Source: CAZRGV01 sp964599655
Lineage (GTDB): Bacteria > Planctomycetota > Planctomycetia > Isosphaerales > Isosphaeraceae
Reading direction: 5' to 3'
Length of the DNA stretch: 11,528 nt
Assembly: GCA_964599655.1 (NCBI GenBank)
Contig: CAZRGV010000166.1
Span: 1 to 11,528 of the forward strand
In this document: positions 1-9,685 of the stretch, in pieces
How positions within the stretch are numbered: the stretch's first letter is position 1
How the letters are laid out: the number at the start of each line of letters is the position of its first letter
Notes under the pieces: model-generated
What the model saw: only the letters and a program-made list of their open reading frames with translations
Database searches by the model: none
What the model was told of the DNA's origin: nothing
Translations under genes and position numbers: made by a program

Positions 1-3047
<3,047 letters not shown>

Positions 3048-3181
3048 GGAACTCTTGGGGGAGAGATGGGCGGAGGATGGTTGAGACGCGGCCGGAGAAC
3101 TGAACGGCTGGCGGCTCGGCGTACCCGATCCCGAGGGAAGGGCAACGCCGGCCGCTGTTGCTTCGCGGCGTCACGCCGTGG

Positions 3182-4915
3182 TCAGGGGGTCTGCGCGACG
3201 GTGGTCCCGGCCTCATCGCCATCCGAACGTTCGGCGGTGGCCTTGAGCTTGAAGGCGCCCCGGACGACGACTTCCTCGCCGGCCTTCACGCCCTTGAGAA
3301 CGGCCACGCGGTTCTCTTCCTGGGTCCCCAGTGTCACCACGCGCCGCTCGAACTGCTCGGGACCGGTGCGGACGTAGACGAACTGGTCGTCTTCCTCGCT
3401 CAGCAAGGCCGAACGTGGCACGTAAACCGCCGGGGTTTCCGACGGGCTCAGGACTTCGACCTCGACGAACATGCCGGGCTTCAGCGCGCGGTCGGGGTTG
3501 GGGGCCTGGGCCAGCAGCAAGATCGAGCGGGTCTTCTCGTCAACGAGGTCGCCCGTGTAGATCACCTTCCCCTCGAAGATCCGGCCCGGGTAGGCCGGCG
3601 AGCGGAACCGGGCGACGGCTTCCCGGCTCCGGGCCAGGAGGCCGAAGTCGGTCTCCTGCACGTGGACCTCGATCCAGACGCGAGACAGGTCGGCGAGCTG
3701 GAAGATGCGGTGGGTCGTGTCGACGTAGACACCCGGCACGACCAGCTCTCGGTCGAGGATCGTGCCGTCGAACGGCGCCCAGATCGAGTAGGTGCTGATC
3801 GGCGAGTGCTCGGGACGGTCGGCCGCGCCGTCGGTATGGACGCCGACCGGTTCGACGACGGCCGTTTCCTTCCCCTTGGACCCGGGCAGGATCTCCTCGG
3901 GCTTGACCTTCTCCAGGTCGGCCTGGTTCCGCCCTGCGGTCGAAGGCAGAGTGCCGTCGGGCTGGACGCCGACGACCTTGCCGCCCCGGATTTCCGGCTC
4001 GGTGCCGTCGGGCCGCACGCCCAGCACGCGGAGCCGCTCCCGCGCGACGCGCACGGCGGTTTCGGCCTGCTTCAGGTCCTGCCGGGCCCTTGACAGGTCG
4101 AGCCGGGCCTCGTAGCCGACCAGGTCCATCAGGGCCTTGTAGGTCGCCAGCTCGGCGTCGTACTCGGCGCGAACCTGCTGAAACTTCTCGAGGGAGACGG
4201 CGTTATCCTTGCGAAGCCCTTCGTAGCGCTTGAGCATCGAGTCGGCCAGGCGAAACTCGGCGTAGGCCGTCAGCAACCGCTCGCGGTTCTTGCCCACGGC
4301 CCGATCCTCGAAGCGCTGCTGGATTTCCTGGGGCGACTGACCGGCCTGAAGCTGCTCGATCAACTCGTCGGTCGACTGGTAGATCTCTTCTTGCCAGTCG
4401 GCGCGGGTCTGGGCGATCTCCAGCTCTTGCAGGCGAGTCACCAGTTCCAGGCGGGCCTGAGCCACATCCGAGCTGTCGATCGTGGCCAGCAGGTCGCCGG
4501 CCTTGACGTCCTCTCCCACGTGACCGGCCACCGAGCGAACGACGCCGGGCGCCCTCGGCGTGATGAAGGCGTATCGCGTCTCGTCGGGAATGACCTGGCC
4601 AGGGGCCTTCAGGATGTCGTGGCTGGCGCCCGACCAGGCGGGCTCGGTTTGCAAATCGATCGATTGTTGCTGATCCAGGCTCAGGCGGACCACCGGAGCC
4701 GTCGAGGCGTCTGCCCCCTCGGTGGGCTGACGATTCCCCGGCTCGTTGGCCGAGAGCGTCCGTGGCCTCGATGGGCTGGGAGGTGGCTCTTCTCTCGCCT
4801 TGAGCGGTCCCCAGCCGACCACGGCGACACCGCCCATGACCAGCAAGATTCCGCCGATCCCGAGGACCCATCGAATCGGGCGACGATTCAAGAGGTTCGT
4901 CCAAAATGTCGGCAT
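3182..4915 (-). CDS. czcB: RND efflux periplasmic adaptor (membrane fusion protein, CzcB/CusB type)
   Basis: 577 residues. It would link the inner-membrane RND pump to an outer-membrane channel. An N-terminal membrane anchor lies at about 16-37 (WVLGIGGILLVMGG...). The first half of the lipoyl-like domain is at about 117-148 (GVVRSVAGHVGEDVKAGDLL), a long alpha-helical coiled-coil hairpin at about 150-298, the second lipoyl half at about 376-398 (WAPFDGTILDRELVVPGVYV), the beta-barrel at about 400-487, and the membrane-proximal domain at about 490-560. An unusual insert at about 300-373 separates the hairpin from the second lipoyl half and carries three copies of a GV-x-P/T-DG motif. I chose the ATG at 4915 because GAGG sits 5 bases upstream and the membrane anchor follows directly. 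The frame stays open for over 200 codons further upstream, but that stretch has no recognisable protein features. The pump gene follows 134 bases downstream. The exported metal cannot be told from this protein; no His-rich N-terminus is seen. Confidence 0.93.
   Translation of the reverse strand: MPTFWTNLLNRRPIRWVLGIGGILLVMGGVAVVGWGPLKAREEPPPSPSRPRTLSANEPGNRQPTEGADASTAPVVRLSLDQQQSIDLQTEPAWSGASHDILKAPGQVIPDETRYAFITPRAPGVVRSVAGHVGEDVKAGDLLATIDSSDVAQARLELVTRLQELEIAQTRADWQEEIYQSTDELIEQLQAGQSPQEIQQRFEDRAVGKNRERLLTAYAEFRLADSMLKRYEGLRKDNAVSLEKFQQVRAEYDAELATYKALMDLVGYEARLDLSRARQDLKQAETAVRVARERLRVLGVRPDGTEPEIRGGKVVGVQPDGTLPSTAGRNQADLEKVKPEEILPGSKGKETAVVEPVGVHTDGAADRPEHSPISTYSIWAPFDGTILDRELVVPGVYVDTTHRIFQLADLSRVWIEVHVQETDFGLLARSREAVARFRSPAYPGRIFEGKVIYTGDLVDEKTRSILLLAQAPNPDRALKPGMFVEVEVLSPSETPAVYVPRSALLSEEDDQFVYVRTGPEQFERRVVTLGTQEENRVAVLKGVKAGEEVVVRGAFKLKATAERSDGDEAGTTVAQTP
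3827..4024 (-). repeat. Three degenerate ~21-bp repeats inside the adaptor gene
   Basis: Plus-strand copies lie at 3827-3847, 3953-3973 and about 4004-4024. The first two share GCCGTCGG, then two variable bases, then TGGACGCCGAC, so 19 of 21 positions agree. The third is more diverged. They are read in the same frame and encode GVHTDGA, GVQPDGT and GVRPDGT. They fall exactly in the insert between the hairpin and the second lipoyl half, which suggests that the insert grew by internal duplication. Confidence 0.6.
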
Positions 4916-5074
4916 CGCAGCCTCAACGGTGGGCAGGTGAACCCCTTTTCGACCAGGGCGCGGCGCCGCGCGCAGGCACTTGGAGCGCCGAAACCCGGGC
5001 GGAACGCAGTCCCGGACCATCGCCGGGCGATTCGGGGGGGAATGGGGAAAACCAGGGCCAACGTCCACAATGTA

Positions 5075-5105
5075 GGTGACCGGAACCTCATGGTTCGCGG
5101 TCCCC
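5075..5105 (-). promoter_or_regulatory. Leader hairpin upstream of the adaptor gene
   Basis: GACCG-GAACC (5078-5087) pairs with GGTTC-G-CGGTC (5092-5102) through ten base pairs with one bulged G and a TCAT loop. Two more G-C pairs (5075-5076 with 5104-5105) close it beyond a single mismatch. It would lie in the 5' untranslated RNA of the adaptor/pump transcript, about 160 bases before the start. It could be a regulatory RNA element or chance structure in GC-rich DNA; its length makes chance less attractive. Confidence 0.4.
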
Positions 5106-5284
5106 AGCCCCTGCCTGAAGGAAACCGCATCCCGGTGGGCGCCGCCGCCCTCGGTCAGCACCTGGGATCGCCGTTCCGGAATCGGCGAGGGAATGGCCTT
5201 GGAGGGCCTCTCTTCGCCGGGTGACGACCTTCTCGTTGTAACGCAAGGCGTACCCCCAACGCAACGATAGAACACATTCCACAT

Positions 5285-5300
5285 AGCAAATTCCGTTCCC
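5285..5300 (-). promoter_or_regulatory. Possible sigma-54 (-24/-12) promoter for the metal efflux pair
   Basis: On the minus strand the bases read GGGAACG-GAAT-TTGCT. Against the sigma-54 consensus TGGCACG-N4-TTGCW this matches 10 of 12 defined positions, including the invariant GG and GC ten bases apart. Transcription would start near 5274 and give a leader of about 360 bases before the adaptor ATG. The inverted repeat at 5296-5319 overlaps the -24 side. A chance match is possible, since only one site was examined by eye. Confidence 0.3.
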
Positions 5301-5319
5301 GCGTTCGATGTTGCGGGAA
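5296..5319. promoter_or_regulatory. Inverted repeat TTCCCGC-N10-GCGGGAA, possible operator
   Basis: A perfect 7-bp inverted repeat with a 10-base spacer in the A/T-richer part of the divergent intergenic region, overlapping the possible sigma-54 element. The position would suit a dimeric regulator acting on the efflux pair or on the divergent dehydrogenase gene. No regulator gene is present in the window, so the binding protein is unknown. It lacks a T-run on either side, which argues against a terminator. Confidence 0.35.
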
Positions 5320-5348
5320 ACCCGGCGTGTCCTACGTCTTGAGTGGAC

Positions 5349-5378
5349 TTGTCAGGAGACTGAGGCCGGCGATATCGT
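5349..5378 (+). promoter_or_regulatory. Possible sigma-70 promoter for the dehydrogenase operon
   Basis: TTGTCA at 5349-5354 (5 of 6 to TTGACA) and TATCGT at 5373-5378 (4 of 6 to TATAAT) are separated by 18 bases. They lie about 100 bases upstream of the GTG start at 5478 and point toward it. Seen by eye only, with a moderate match. Confidence 0.3.
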
Positions 5379-5477
5379 GACGTGCCGGGACGTTGGGTTG
5401 TCGCGGGTCGAGCCCTCGGGACCACCGAGCGCGTACTGGAAAACGGCCTCGACCAAGAGCCCCTGGGGATCGCCGCC

Positions 5478-6815
5478 GTGAAGCTCGCCGTCATCGGAAG
5501 TGGATATGTGGGACTGGTTACCGGCACCTGCTTCGCGGAAAGCGGCAACGATGTCATCTGCGTCGACAAGGTGGCCGAGAAGATCGCGAAGCTCCAGCGA
5601 GGGGAGATCCCGATCTATGAGCCCGGCCTGGCCGAGCTGGTGCGACGCAACAGCCGGGAAGATCGGTTACGATTTACCACAGACACCGCGCAAGGTATTG
5701 CCCAGGCCGAGCTGGTTTTCATCGCCGTGGGCACACCCCAGGCCAACGACGGCAGCGCCGACCTGAGTGGCATCTGGGCCGTGGGGGACGAGGTCGCGCG
5801 CCACCTGACCGGGCCCAAGAAGACGATTGTCATCAAGAGCACCGTGCCGGTCGGCACCAACGCCGAGCTGGCCCGCCGCATGGCCACGGTCACCGACGTG
5901 CCGTTCGACGTGGCCAGCAATCCCGAGTTCCTCAAGGAAGGGGCGGCCATCGACGACTTCACCAAGCCCGATCGCGTTGTGGTCGGCGTCCGACGCGCCG
6001 AGGTCGGCGAACAGCTTCGCGCCCTCTACGCCCCGTTCCTGCGGACCGACCGGCCATTTCTGGTGATGACCCCCGAATCGGCCGAGATGACCAAGTACGT
6101 CGCCAACTGCCTGCTGGCGACCAAGATCAGCTTCATCAACGAGATGGCCAACCTTTGCGAGGCCTACGGCGCCGACATCAACGACGTGCGGCGAGGCATC
6201 GGCCACGACCAGCGGATCGGCTTCAGCTTCCTGTTTCCCGGCGTCGGCTACGGCGGCAGTTGCTTCCCCAAGGACGTCCGAGCGGCCATTCACATGGCAC
6301 GCTCGAAGGGCCTGTCCGCCCGGATGATGGAGGCGGTCGACACCGTCAACGAGGCGCAGAAGGACGTGCTTCCCCGCAAGATCCGCGCGCACTTCGGCGG
6401 CCAGTTGAAGGGCAAGACCGTGGCCATCTGGGGCCTCGCGTTCAAACCCAGAACCGACGACGTCCGGGAAGCGCCGGCGCTGGTCCTGATCGACAAGTTG
6501 CTGGCCGACGGCTGCGCGGTCCGCGTGCACGACCCCGAGGCGATGCCCAACGTCCGGGCCCTCTACGGCGACCGGATCACCTATTGCGACCGCCCCTACG
6601 GCTGCCTCGAAGGGGCCGACGCCCTGGCCATCGCGACCGAGTGGAACGAGTTCCGCAACCCCGACTTCGAGGTGATGCGGCGCTTGCTCCGACAGCCGGT
6701 CATCTTCGACGGCCGGAACCTCTACGAGCCCGAACGCATGGCCGCGCTTGGCTTCACCTACCACGGCATCGGCCGCGCCCGGGATGTCCCTCCGCCCACG
6801 GTCGATCCGGTCTGA
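5478..6815 (+). CDS. ugd: UDP-glucose/GDP-mannose dehydrogenase family protein (likely UDP-glucose 6-dehydrogenase)
   Basis: Cytoplasmic NAD-dependent enzyme, probably oxidising UDP-glucose to UDP-glucuronate for polysaccharide building. 445 residues, normal for the family. The NAD-binding GSGYVG is at 7-12 with D30 closing the Rossmann strand. Further family motifs are VGTP (84-87), STVPVGT (121-127), NPEFLKEG (148-155), K206 and N210 in KYVANC, the catalytic cysteine C262 within GYGGSCFPKD (257-266), and WGLAFKPRTDDVREAP (318-333). I chose the GTG at 5478 because the Rossmann fold starts at residue 2. A GTG in frame at 5382 would add 32 residues without family support. GGGGA lies about 9 bases before the start. 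The next gene begins 42 bases downstream, and a 6-bp stem (6817-6839) lies in that gap. GDP-mannose or UDP-N-acetyl sugar specificity cannot be excluded. Confidence 0.95.
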   Translation: MKLAVIGSGYVGLVTGTCFAESGNDVICVDKVAEKIAKLQRGEIPIYEPGLAELVRRNSREDRLRFTTDTAQGIAQAELVFIAVGTPQANDGSADLSGIWAVGDEVARHLTGPKKTIVIKSTVPVGTNAELARRMATVTDVPFDVASNPEFLKEGAAIDDFTKPDRVVVGVRRAEVGEQLRALYAPFLRTDRPFLVMTPESAEMTKYVANCLLATKISFINEMANLCEAYGADINDVRRGIGHDQRIGFSFLFPGVGYGGSCFPKDVRAAIHMARSKGLSARMMEAVDTVNEAQKDVLPRKIRAHFGGQLKGKTVAIWGLAFKPRTDDVREAPALVLIDKLLADGCAVRVHDPEAMPNVRALYGDRITYCDRPYGCLEGADALAIATEWNEFRNPDFEVMRRLLRQPVIFDGRNLYEPERMAALGFTYHGIGRARDVPPPTVDPV

Positions 6816-6857
6816 CACGGCCTCGTCGCGCGGGGCCGTCTCCTGGAGGATCGAACC

Positions 6858-7112
6858 ATGCGAGGGCCTCGCGTGCGATTGCGGACGTTGATGGTGGCTG
6901 TGGCCTTCGCCGCCCTGTTGCTGATAGTCGTCGTCCCGAACGTCCGGCTGCCGCAGGCCCTCGCCCGGGCACAGCGGTTTCACGCCCTGGCCGACACCGA
7001 GCGCGCCAGGGCCAAAGCCCAGGCTCGCCCGTCGCGGGCGAGCCTGAACCGGTTGTCTCAACAGAGCGCCGAGTCGCGGCTCGATCCCTCGGCGGTCACG
7101 CCTCCACCGTGA
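6858..7112 (+). CDS. Small single-pass membrane protein, planctomycete R-L-R-T-L-M type
   Basis: 84 residues with no assigned function. The N-terminus MRGPRVRLRTLMVAVAFAAL is basic and leads straight into one hydrophobic helix (about 10-28). A short R/A/E-rich stretch follows that could be helical (about 35-57), then a polar tail ending in Pro-Pro-Pro. Short proteins beginning with this kind of R-x-R-T-L-M segment are, from general knowledge, frequent in planctomycete genomes and usually annotated as hypothetical. A strong GGAGG lies at 6845-6849, 8 bases before the ATG, which supports real translation. Its TGA stop overlaps a GTG start of the next small frame (GTGA), and it lies 42 bases after the dehydrogenase gene, so it is probably part of the same operon. 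Confidence 0.72.
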   Translation: MRGPRVRLRTLMVAVAFAALLLIVVVPNVRLPQALARAQRFHALADTERARAKAQARPSRASLNRLSQQSAESRLDPSAVTPPP

Positions 7113-7264
7113 CGGAGCGATGTTGGATTTGCGAGACGGCCTTGCCGCAGGGGGCGGATTCGGAGTATTTCTGCAAGCACGCAACGCGCTTCGCGGGAAC
7201 CGGCCGAGGGTGCCGGGCCTCGACATGGCGGCACGCGAACGACCGGACAGGGCAGGGGTGGTGA
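7109..7264 (+). CDS. Candidate 51-residue Cys-containing small protein
   Basis: A GTG at 7109 overlaps the previous stop by 4 bases (GTGA), and the frame stops at 7262-7264, 2 bases before the ATG of the kinase. The protein begins VTERCWICETALPQGADSEY and continues FCKHATRF. It has a CxxC pair (C5, C8), then C22, H24, C35 and H42, which looks like a small metal-binding or zinc-ribbon fragment. No Shine-Dalgarno is seen before the GTG, so translation would depend on coupling to the upstream gene. The competing view is that this stretch is an N-terminal extension of the kinase from an ATG at 7120. That extension reads as Gly/Ala/Arg-rich sequence without kinase features, and the kinase fold begins at 7267. 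No known family was recognised. Confidence 0.5.
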   Translation: MTERCWICETALPQGADSEYFCKHATRFAGTGRGCRASTWRHANDRTGQGW

Positions 7265-7266
7265 TC

Positions 7267-8286
7267 ATGGAGTGGCGCGCAAGGGCACCGGTGCGGTTCT
7301 GCGACCTCGGCGGCTGGACCGACACCCGGATCGTTCCCAAAGGGGCAGTGCTCAACTTCACCGCGAGGCTCTACACCTACGTCACGCTTCAGGTCAAGGA
7401 AGGGCAGAGCGGCGTAACCCTGGAAAGCCTCGACACCGACGAGCGGACGTTCTTTCAGGACATCCGGCGCGTCGAGTACAACGGCGTGCTCGACCTGCTC
7501 AAGGCGGCCGTTTCACGGTCGGGCATCGAGACCCGCAAAAGCGGCATCTACTCGACCCGCCGCGAGGTCTCGCTCCAGGTGCGGTCCGATGCCCCGCCGG
7601 CCAGCGGCCTGGGCTCGTCGGCGGCGCTCGGTGTGGCGGCGATCGGGGCCTTGTCGAGGTTCAGCCACCGGCACCTGCTGCCGCACGAGGTCGCGCGGGA
7701 GTCACAATTGCTGGAGGTTCAGGAGCTAAAGCTCGAGTCGGGCGTGCAGGACCAGCTCGCCTCGGCCTACGGCGGGGTGAACTTCATGGAGGTCGAATAC
7801 CCCCACGCCCGGGTCTTCCCGTTGCCCCTCTCGCCGGCCGTCTGGTGCGAGCTGGAAGACCGGTTCGTGCTGGTCTACACCGGCCGCTCCCACTTCTCGA
7901 GCGCCATGCACCAGAAGGTGATCGCCGAGGCCGACCAGCATCGCGACGACTTCGACACGCTCGTCCAGGCCGCCGTCACCGGCAAGGAGGCGCTTCTGGC
8001 CGGCGACCTCGAGGCCTTTGGCGAGGCGATGAACACCAACTGGGCCGCTCAGAAGCGGCTGCATCCGGAGATCACCACCCCCGAGATCGAGGCCCTGCAC
8101 AAGGCGGCCTTCCAGGCCGGAGCGCTCGGCTTCAAGGCCAACGGCGCCGGCGGCGGCGGCACGGTGACCATCCTCGCGAAACGGAACCAGAGCCACCTCG
8201 TCCGACGGGCCGTCAAGGCCCTCGACATGCAGATCCTCCCCTCGTTCATCGACACGACCGGCCTGCAAGTCTGGGAGGTCGAGTAG
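7267..8286 (+). CDS. GHMP-family sugar kinase (HddA / fucokinase-like)
   Basis: Cytoplasmic ATP-dependent kinase, 339 residues, the usual size for heptose-7-phosphate kinase (HddA) and related sugar kinases. GHMP motif 1 is RAPVRFCDLGGWTDT (6-20). The ATP-binding loop is PASGLGSSAA (111-120). E153 and D162, the latter in SGVQDQLASAYGG (158-170), fit the Mg/catalytic acids, and motif 3 is KANGAGGGG (290-298). I chose the ATG at 7267 because the GHMP fold begins there and AGGGG lies 9 bases upstream. An in-frame ATG at 7120 would add 49 residues without family character and overlaps the candidate small Cys protein. The stop is followed by a hairpin at 8322-8348. Lying with a nucleotide-sugar dehydrogenase, it likely phosphorylates a sugar for activated-sugar supply. 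The exact sugar (heptose-7-P, fucose, uronic acid) cannot be read from the sequence. Confidence 0.88.
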   Translation: MEWRARAPVRFCDLGGWTDTRIVPKGAVLNFTARLYTYVTLQVKEGQSGVTLESLDTDERTFFQDIRRVEYNGVLDLLKAAVSRSGIETRKSGIYSTRREVSLQVRSDAPPASGLGSSAALGVAAIGALSRFSHRHLLPHEVARESQLLEVQELKLESGVQDQLASAYGGVNFMEVEYPHARVFPLPLSPAVWCELEDRFVLVYTGRSHFSSAMHQKVIAEADQHRDDFDTLVQAAVTGKEALLAGDLEAFGEAMNTNWAAQKRLHPEITTPEIEALHKAAFQAGALGFKANGAGGGGTVTILAKRNQSHLVRRAVKALDMQILPSFIDTTGLQVWEVE

Positions 8287-8321
8287 CGCGCCACCACGCC
8301 CGCAACGACGCTCGGATCGGT

Positions 8322-8348
8322 CGGAACCGGCGAGCGAAGCCGATTCCG
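8322..8348 (+). terminator. Hairpin after the kinase gene, possible terminator
   Basis: CGGAACCGGC (8322-8331) pairs with GCCGATTCCG (8339-8348) through 9 of 10 positions around a GAGCGAA loop, 35 bases after the kinase stop. There is no T-run after it, so it is a weak intrinsic terminator candidate. Confidence 0.4.
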
Positions 8349-8395
8349 CCTCCTCTGCGATCCACAGGCGAACCGGGCGGCCCCGGAAAACCCAT

Positions 8396-8430
8396 GACGA
8401 CCCGAGCCACGCGAGGTGGGCCGGGTCGTC
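8396..8430. terminator. Strong hairpin in convergent gap, possible bidirectional terminator
   Basis: GACGACCCG (8396-8404) pairs perfectly with CGGGTCGTC (8422-8430). The stem continues after a bulged A as GCCAC (8406-8410) with GTGG-G-C (8416-8421), around a GCGAG loop. It sits between the ends of the plus-strand kinase and the minus-strand DUF362 gene, 28 bases past the latter's stop. No T-run is seen on either strand. Confidence 0.5.
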
Positions 8431-8458
8431 GGGAAGGAGCGTGGGGTCGGCGGGCCGG

Positions 8459-9685
8459 TCAGGAAACGTTGACGACGCGGTGGTCGATCGAGAACCGGCG
8501 GCCCCGCGGCGATTTGTAGTCGAAAATGCCGAGACCGAGGTTGGCGGCCAAGGTGATGTGCTGGGGCTGCCGGACGTCGAAGCCCTCGCGCTCCGAATCC
8601 ATCGCCAGGCGGCCGACCGAGCCGACCGGCGCGAGGCCCTGGGCCTTGCGCTGGGCGTCGACGGCGTCCCATTCGACGTGGTCGAGCGCCACCGGGTCGG
8701 TGGCCAGGTACAGGGCGTTGTTCTCCCAGGTCCAGTCGAGCTTGCGGGCGAACGGCCCGCCCTGGAAAACGCCCCGAATGCCGTCCATGATCTGGAGAAC
8801 AAACTTCTCACGAATGATCGGGTGATCGACCATCTGAGGAATGAACTGGTTGCAAACGTTGGTGCTCGGGGTGCTGTGCGAGCGCGCCACGTTGTTGACG
8901 GTGCCGTGGCTCATGTTCTTCAAGGCGCCGGTGACGCCGGCCGAGCCGTGGTCCTTGAGCACGGGGATCGCCACGATCTTGTTGACCCGCTTGGTGACGA
9001 GCGTGCCGAGGTGCGAGCGGTAGTTGCGGTCGTCCTTGGGGTCGTGCCCGGCATGGACCAGGTTCATCGAGACGAACTGGTCGCGGTCGTAGCCGGCGAT
9101 CGGGTCGTTGCGGAACGAGGGGAAATCGATGAGGAGCTGGGTGCCGTCGTCCTCGGGGGTCAGGCCGCCCCACTTGATGCCGGCGGGCAAGATCTTCTGA
9201 TAGCCGGCGGCCATGAACTCGCCGCGGTAGCGGTCGTAAACAAACATGTCGGTCGTCTTGACGCCGGCCGACTTGAGCCCCTCGATCACCTCGAGGACGA
9301 TCTCGTACGAGGAGTGGGCCAGGGGGTAGCCGTTGGGCACGACCTTGATGCCAACGACGTCGCCGGGCTCGAAAAAGGTCCGCCAGGCGGCCACCGGCGA
9401 GTCGGCGCCGGTGAGCGCCTTGAGCCCTTCGCCGAGGGTCTTCTTGATCGCCTCGGGGCTTCGCTTGCCCTGGCGGATCATGGCGGGGTTACGGGCCTCG
9501 ATGACCCGGCCTGGGTAGAGCCCGGGCAGGCCGCCGACCGCCTTGCCGTTGCCGGTCTTCCCCTTCACCGGCTCGTCGGCCGCCGTCGCCGAGGCCGACA
9601 GCGATCCCAGGATCGGGACCGAGGCGGCCGCGCTGGCGAGGAACCGGCGACGGCCCATGCCGCCACAAGGATAGGGCTTGCTCAT
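8459..9685 (-). CDS. Tat-exported DUF362 domain protein
   Basis: 408 residues. The N-terminus carries a twin-arginine signal: GRRRFLASAAASVPILGSLS (11-30) followed by an A-rich cleavage region near ATAA (33-36). This predicts folded export. The body shows DUF362 hallmarks: IPVLKDHGSAGVTGALKN (240-257) and ATDPVALDHVEWD (328-340). The ferredoxin-type cysteine clusters found in some DUF362 proteins are absent; only C7, in the signal region, and C278 are present. The biochemical function of the domain is not established. I chose the ATG at 9685 because AGGAG lies 9 bases upstream and the signal peptide begins soon after. The frame remains open 59 codons further upstream without plausible content. 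The gene converges on the sugar kinase and diverges from the hydrolase-like gene, so it is probably transcribed alone. Confidence 0.9.
   Translation of the reverse strand: MSKPYPCGGMGRRRFLASAAASVPILGSLSASATAADEPVKGKTGNGKAVGGLPGLYPGRVIEARNPAMIRQGKRSPEAIKKTLGEGLKALTGADSPVAAWRTFFEPGDVVGIKVVPNGYPLAHSSYEIVLEVIEGLKSAGVKTTDMFVYDRYRGEFMAAGYQKILPAGIKWGGLTPEDDGTQLLIDFPSFRNDPIAGYDRDQFVSMNLVHAGHDPKDDRNYRSHLGTLVTKRVNKIVAIPVLKDHGSAGVTGALKNMSHGTVNNVARSHSTPSTNVCNQFIPQMVDHPIIREKFVLQIMDGIRGVFQGGPFARKLDWTWENNALYLATDPVALDHVEWDAVDAQRKAQGLAPVGSVGRLAMDSEREGFDVRQPQHITLAANLGLGIFDYKSPRGRRFSIDHRVVNVS

Larger units (their letters stand above)
4916..5477. other. Divergent intergenic region with hairpins and palindromes
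   Basis: The 562 bases between the adaptor gene (minus) and the dehydrogenase gene (plus) hold no recognisable protein. Visible structures are: a perfect 14-bp palindrome GCGCGGCGCCGCGC at 4958-4971; a long imperfect hairpin at 5075-5105; a hairpin TCGCCG...CGGCGA with palindromic TTCCGGAA in its loop at 5168-5188; and an inverted repeat TTCCCGC...GCGGGAA at 5296-5319. The stretch around 5265-5320 is clearly richer in A/T than its surroundings and is the natural promoter zone. Possible promoters are listed separately. No known riboswitch consensus (cobalamin, NiCo, yybP-ykoY) was recognised. Confidence 0.6.

Noticed and set aside
3142..3178. Short inverted repeats GCAAC...GTTGC (3142-3161) and CGGCG-TCA-CGCCG (3166-3178) between adaptor and pump genes
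   Set aside because: Stems of only 5 bp with no T-run, expected by chance at this GC content. They do not support a terminator between the two genes.
5382..5477. Dehydrogenase start at GTG 5382
   Set aside because: The Rossmann motif of this family normally begins within the first few residues, which the GTG at 5478 gives. The extra 32 residues have no counterpart in the family, and the extension begins only a few bases after the possible promoter.
4916..5569. In-frame extension of the adaptor protein by more than 200 residues upstream of 4915
   Set aside because: The frame is open, but the translated stretch has no domain or signal. The membrane anchor and a GAGG ribosome site fit the ATG at 4915, and the extension would overlap the divergent dehydrogenase gene. 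High GC easily leaves frames open.
7120..7266. Kinase start at ATG 7120
   Set aside because: The added 49 residues show no kinase character, the GHMP fold begins at 7267 with its own AGGGG site, and the space fits a separate small frame better.
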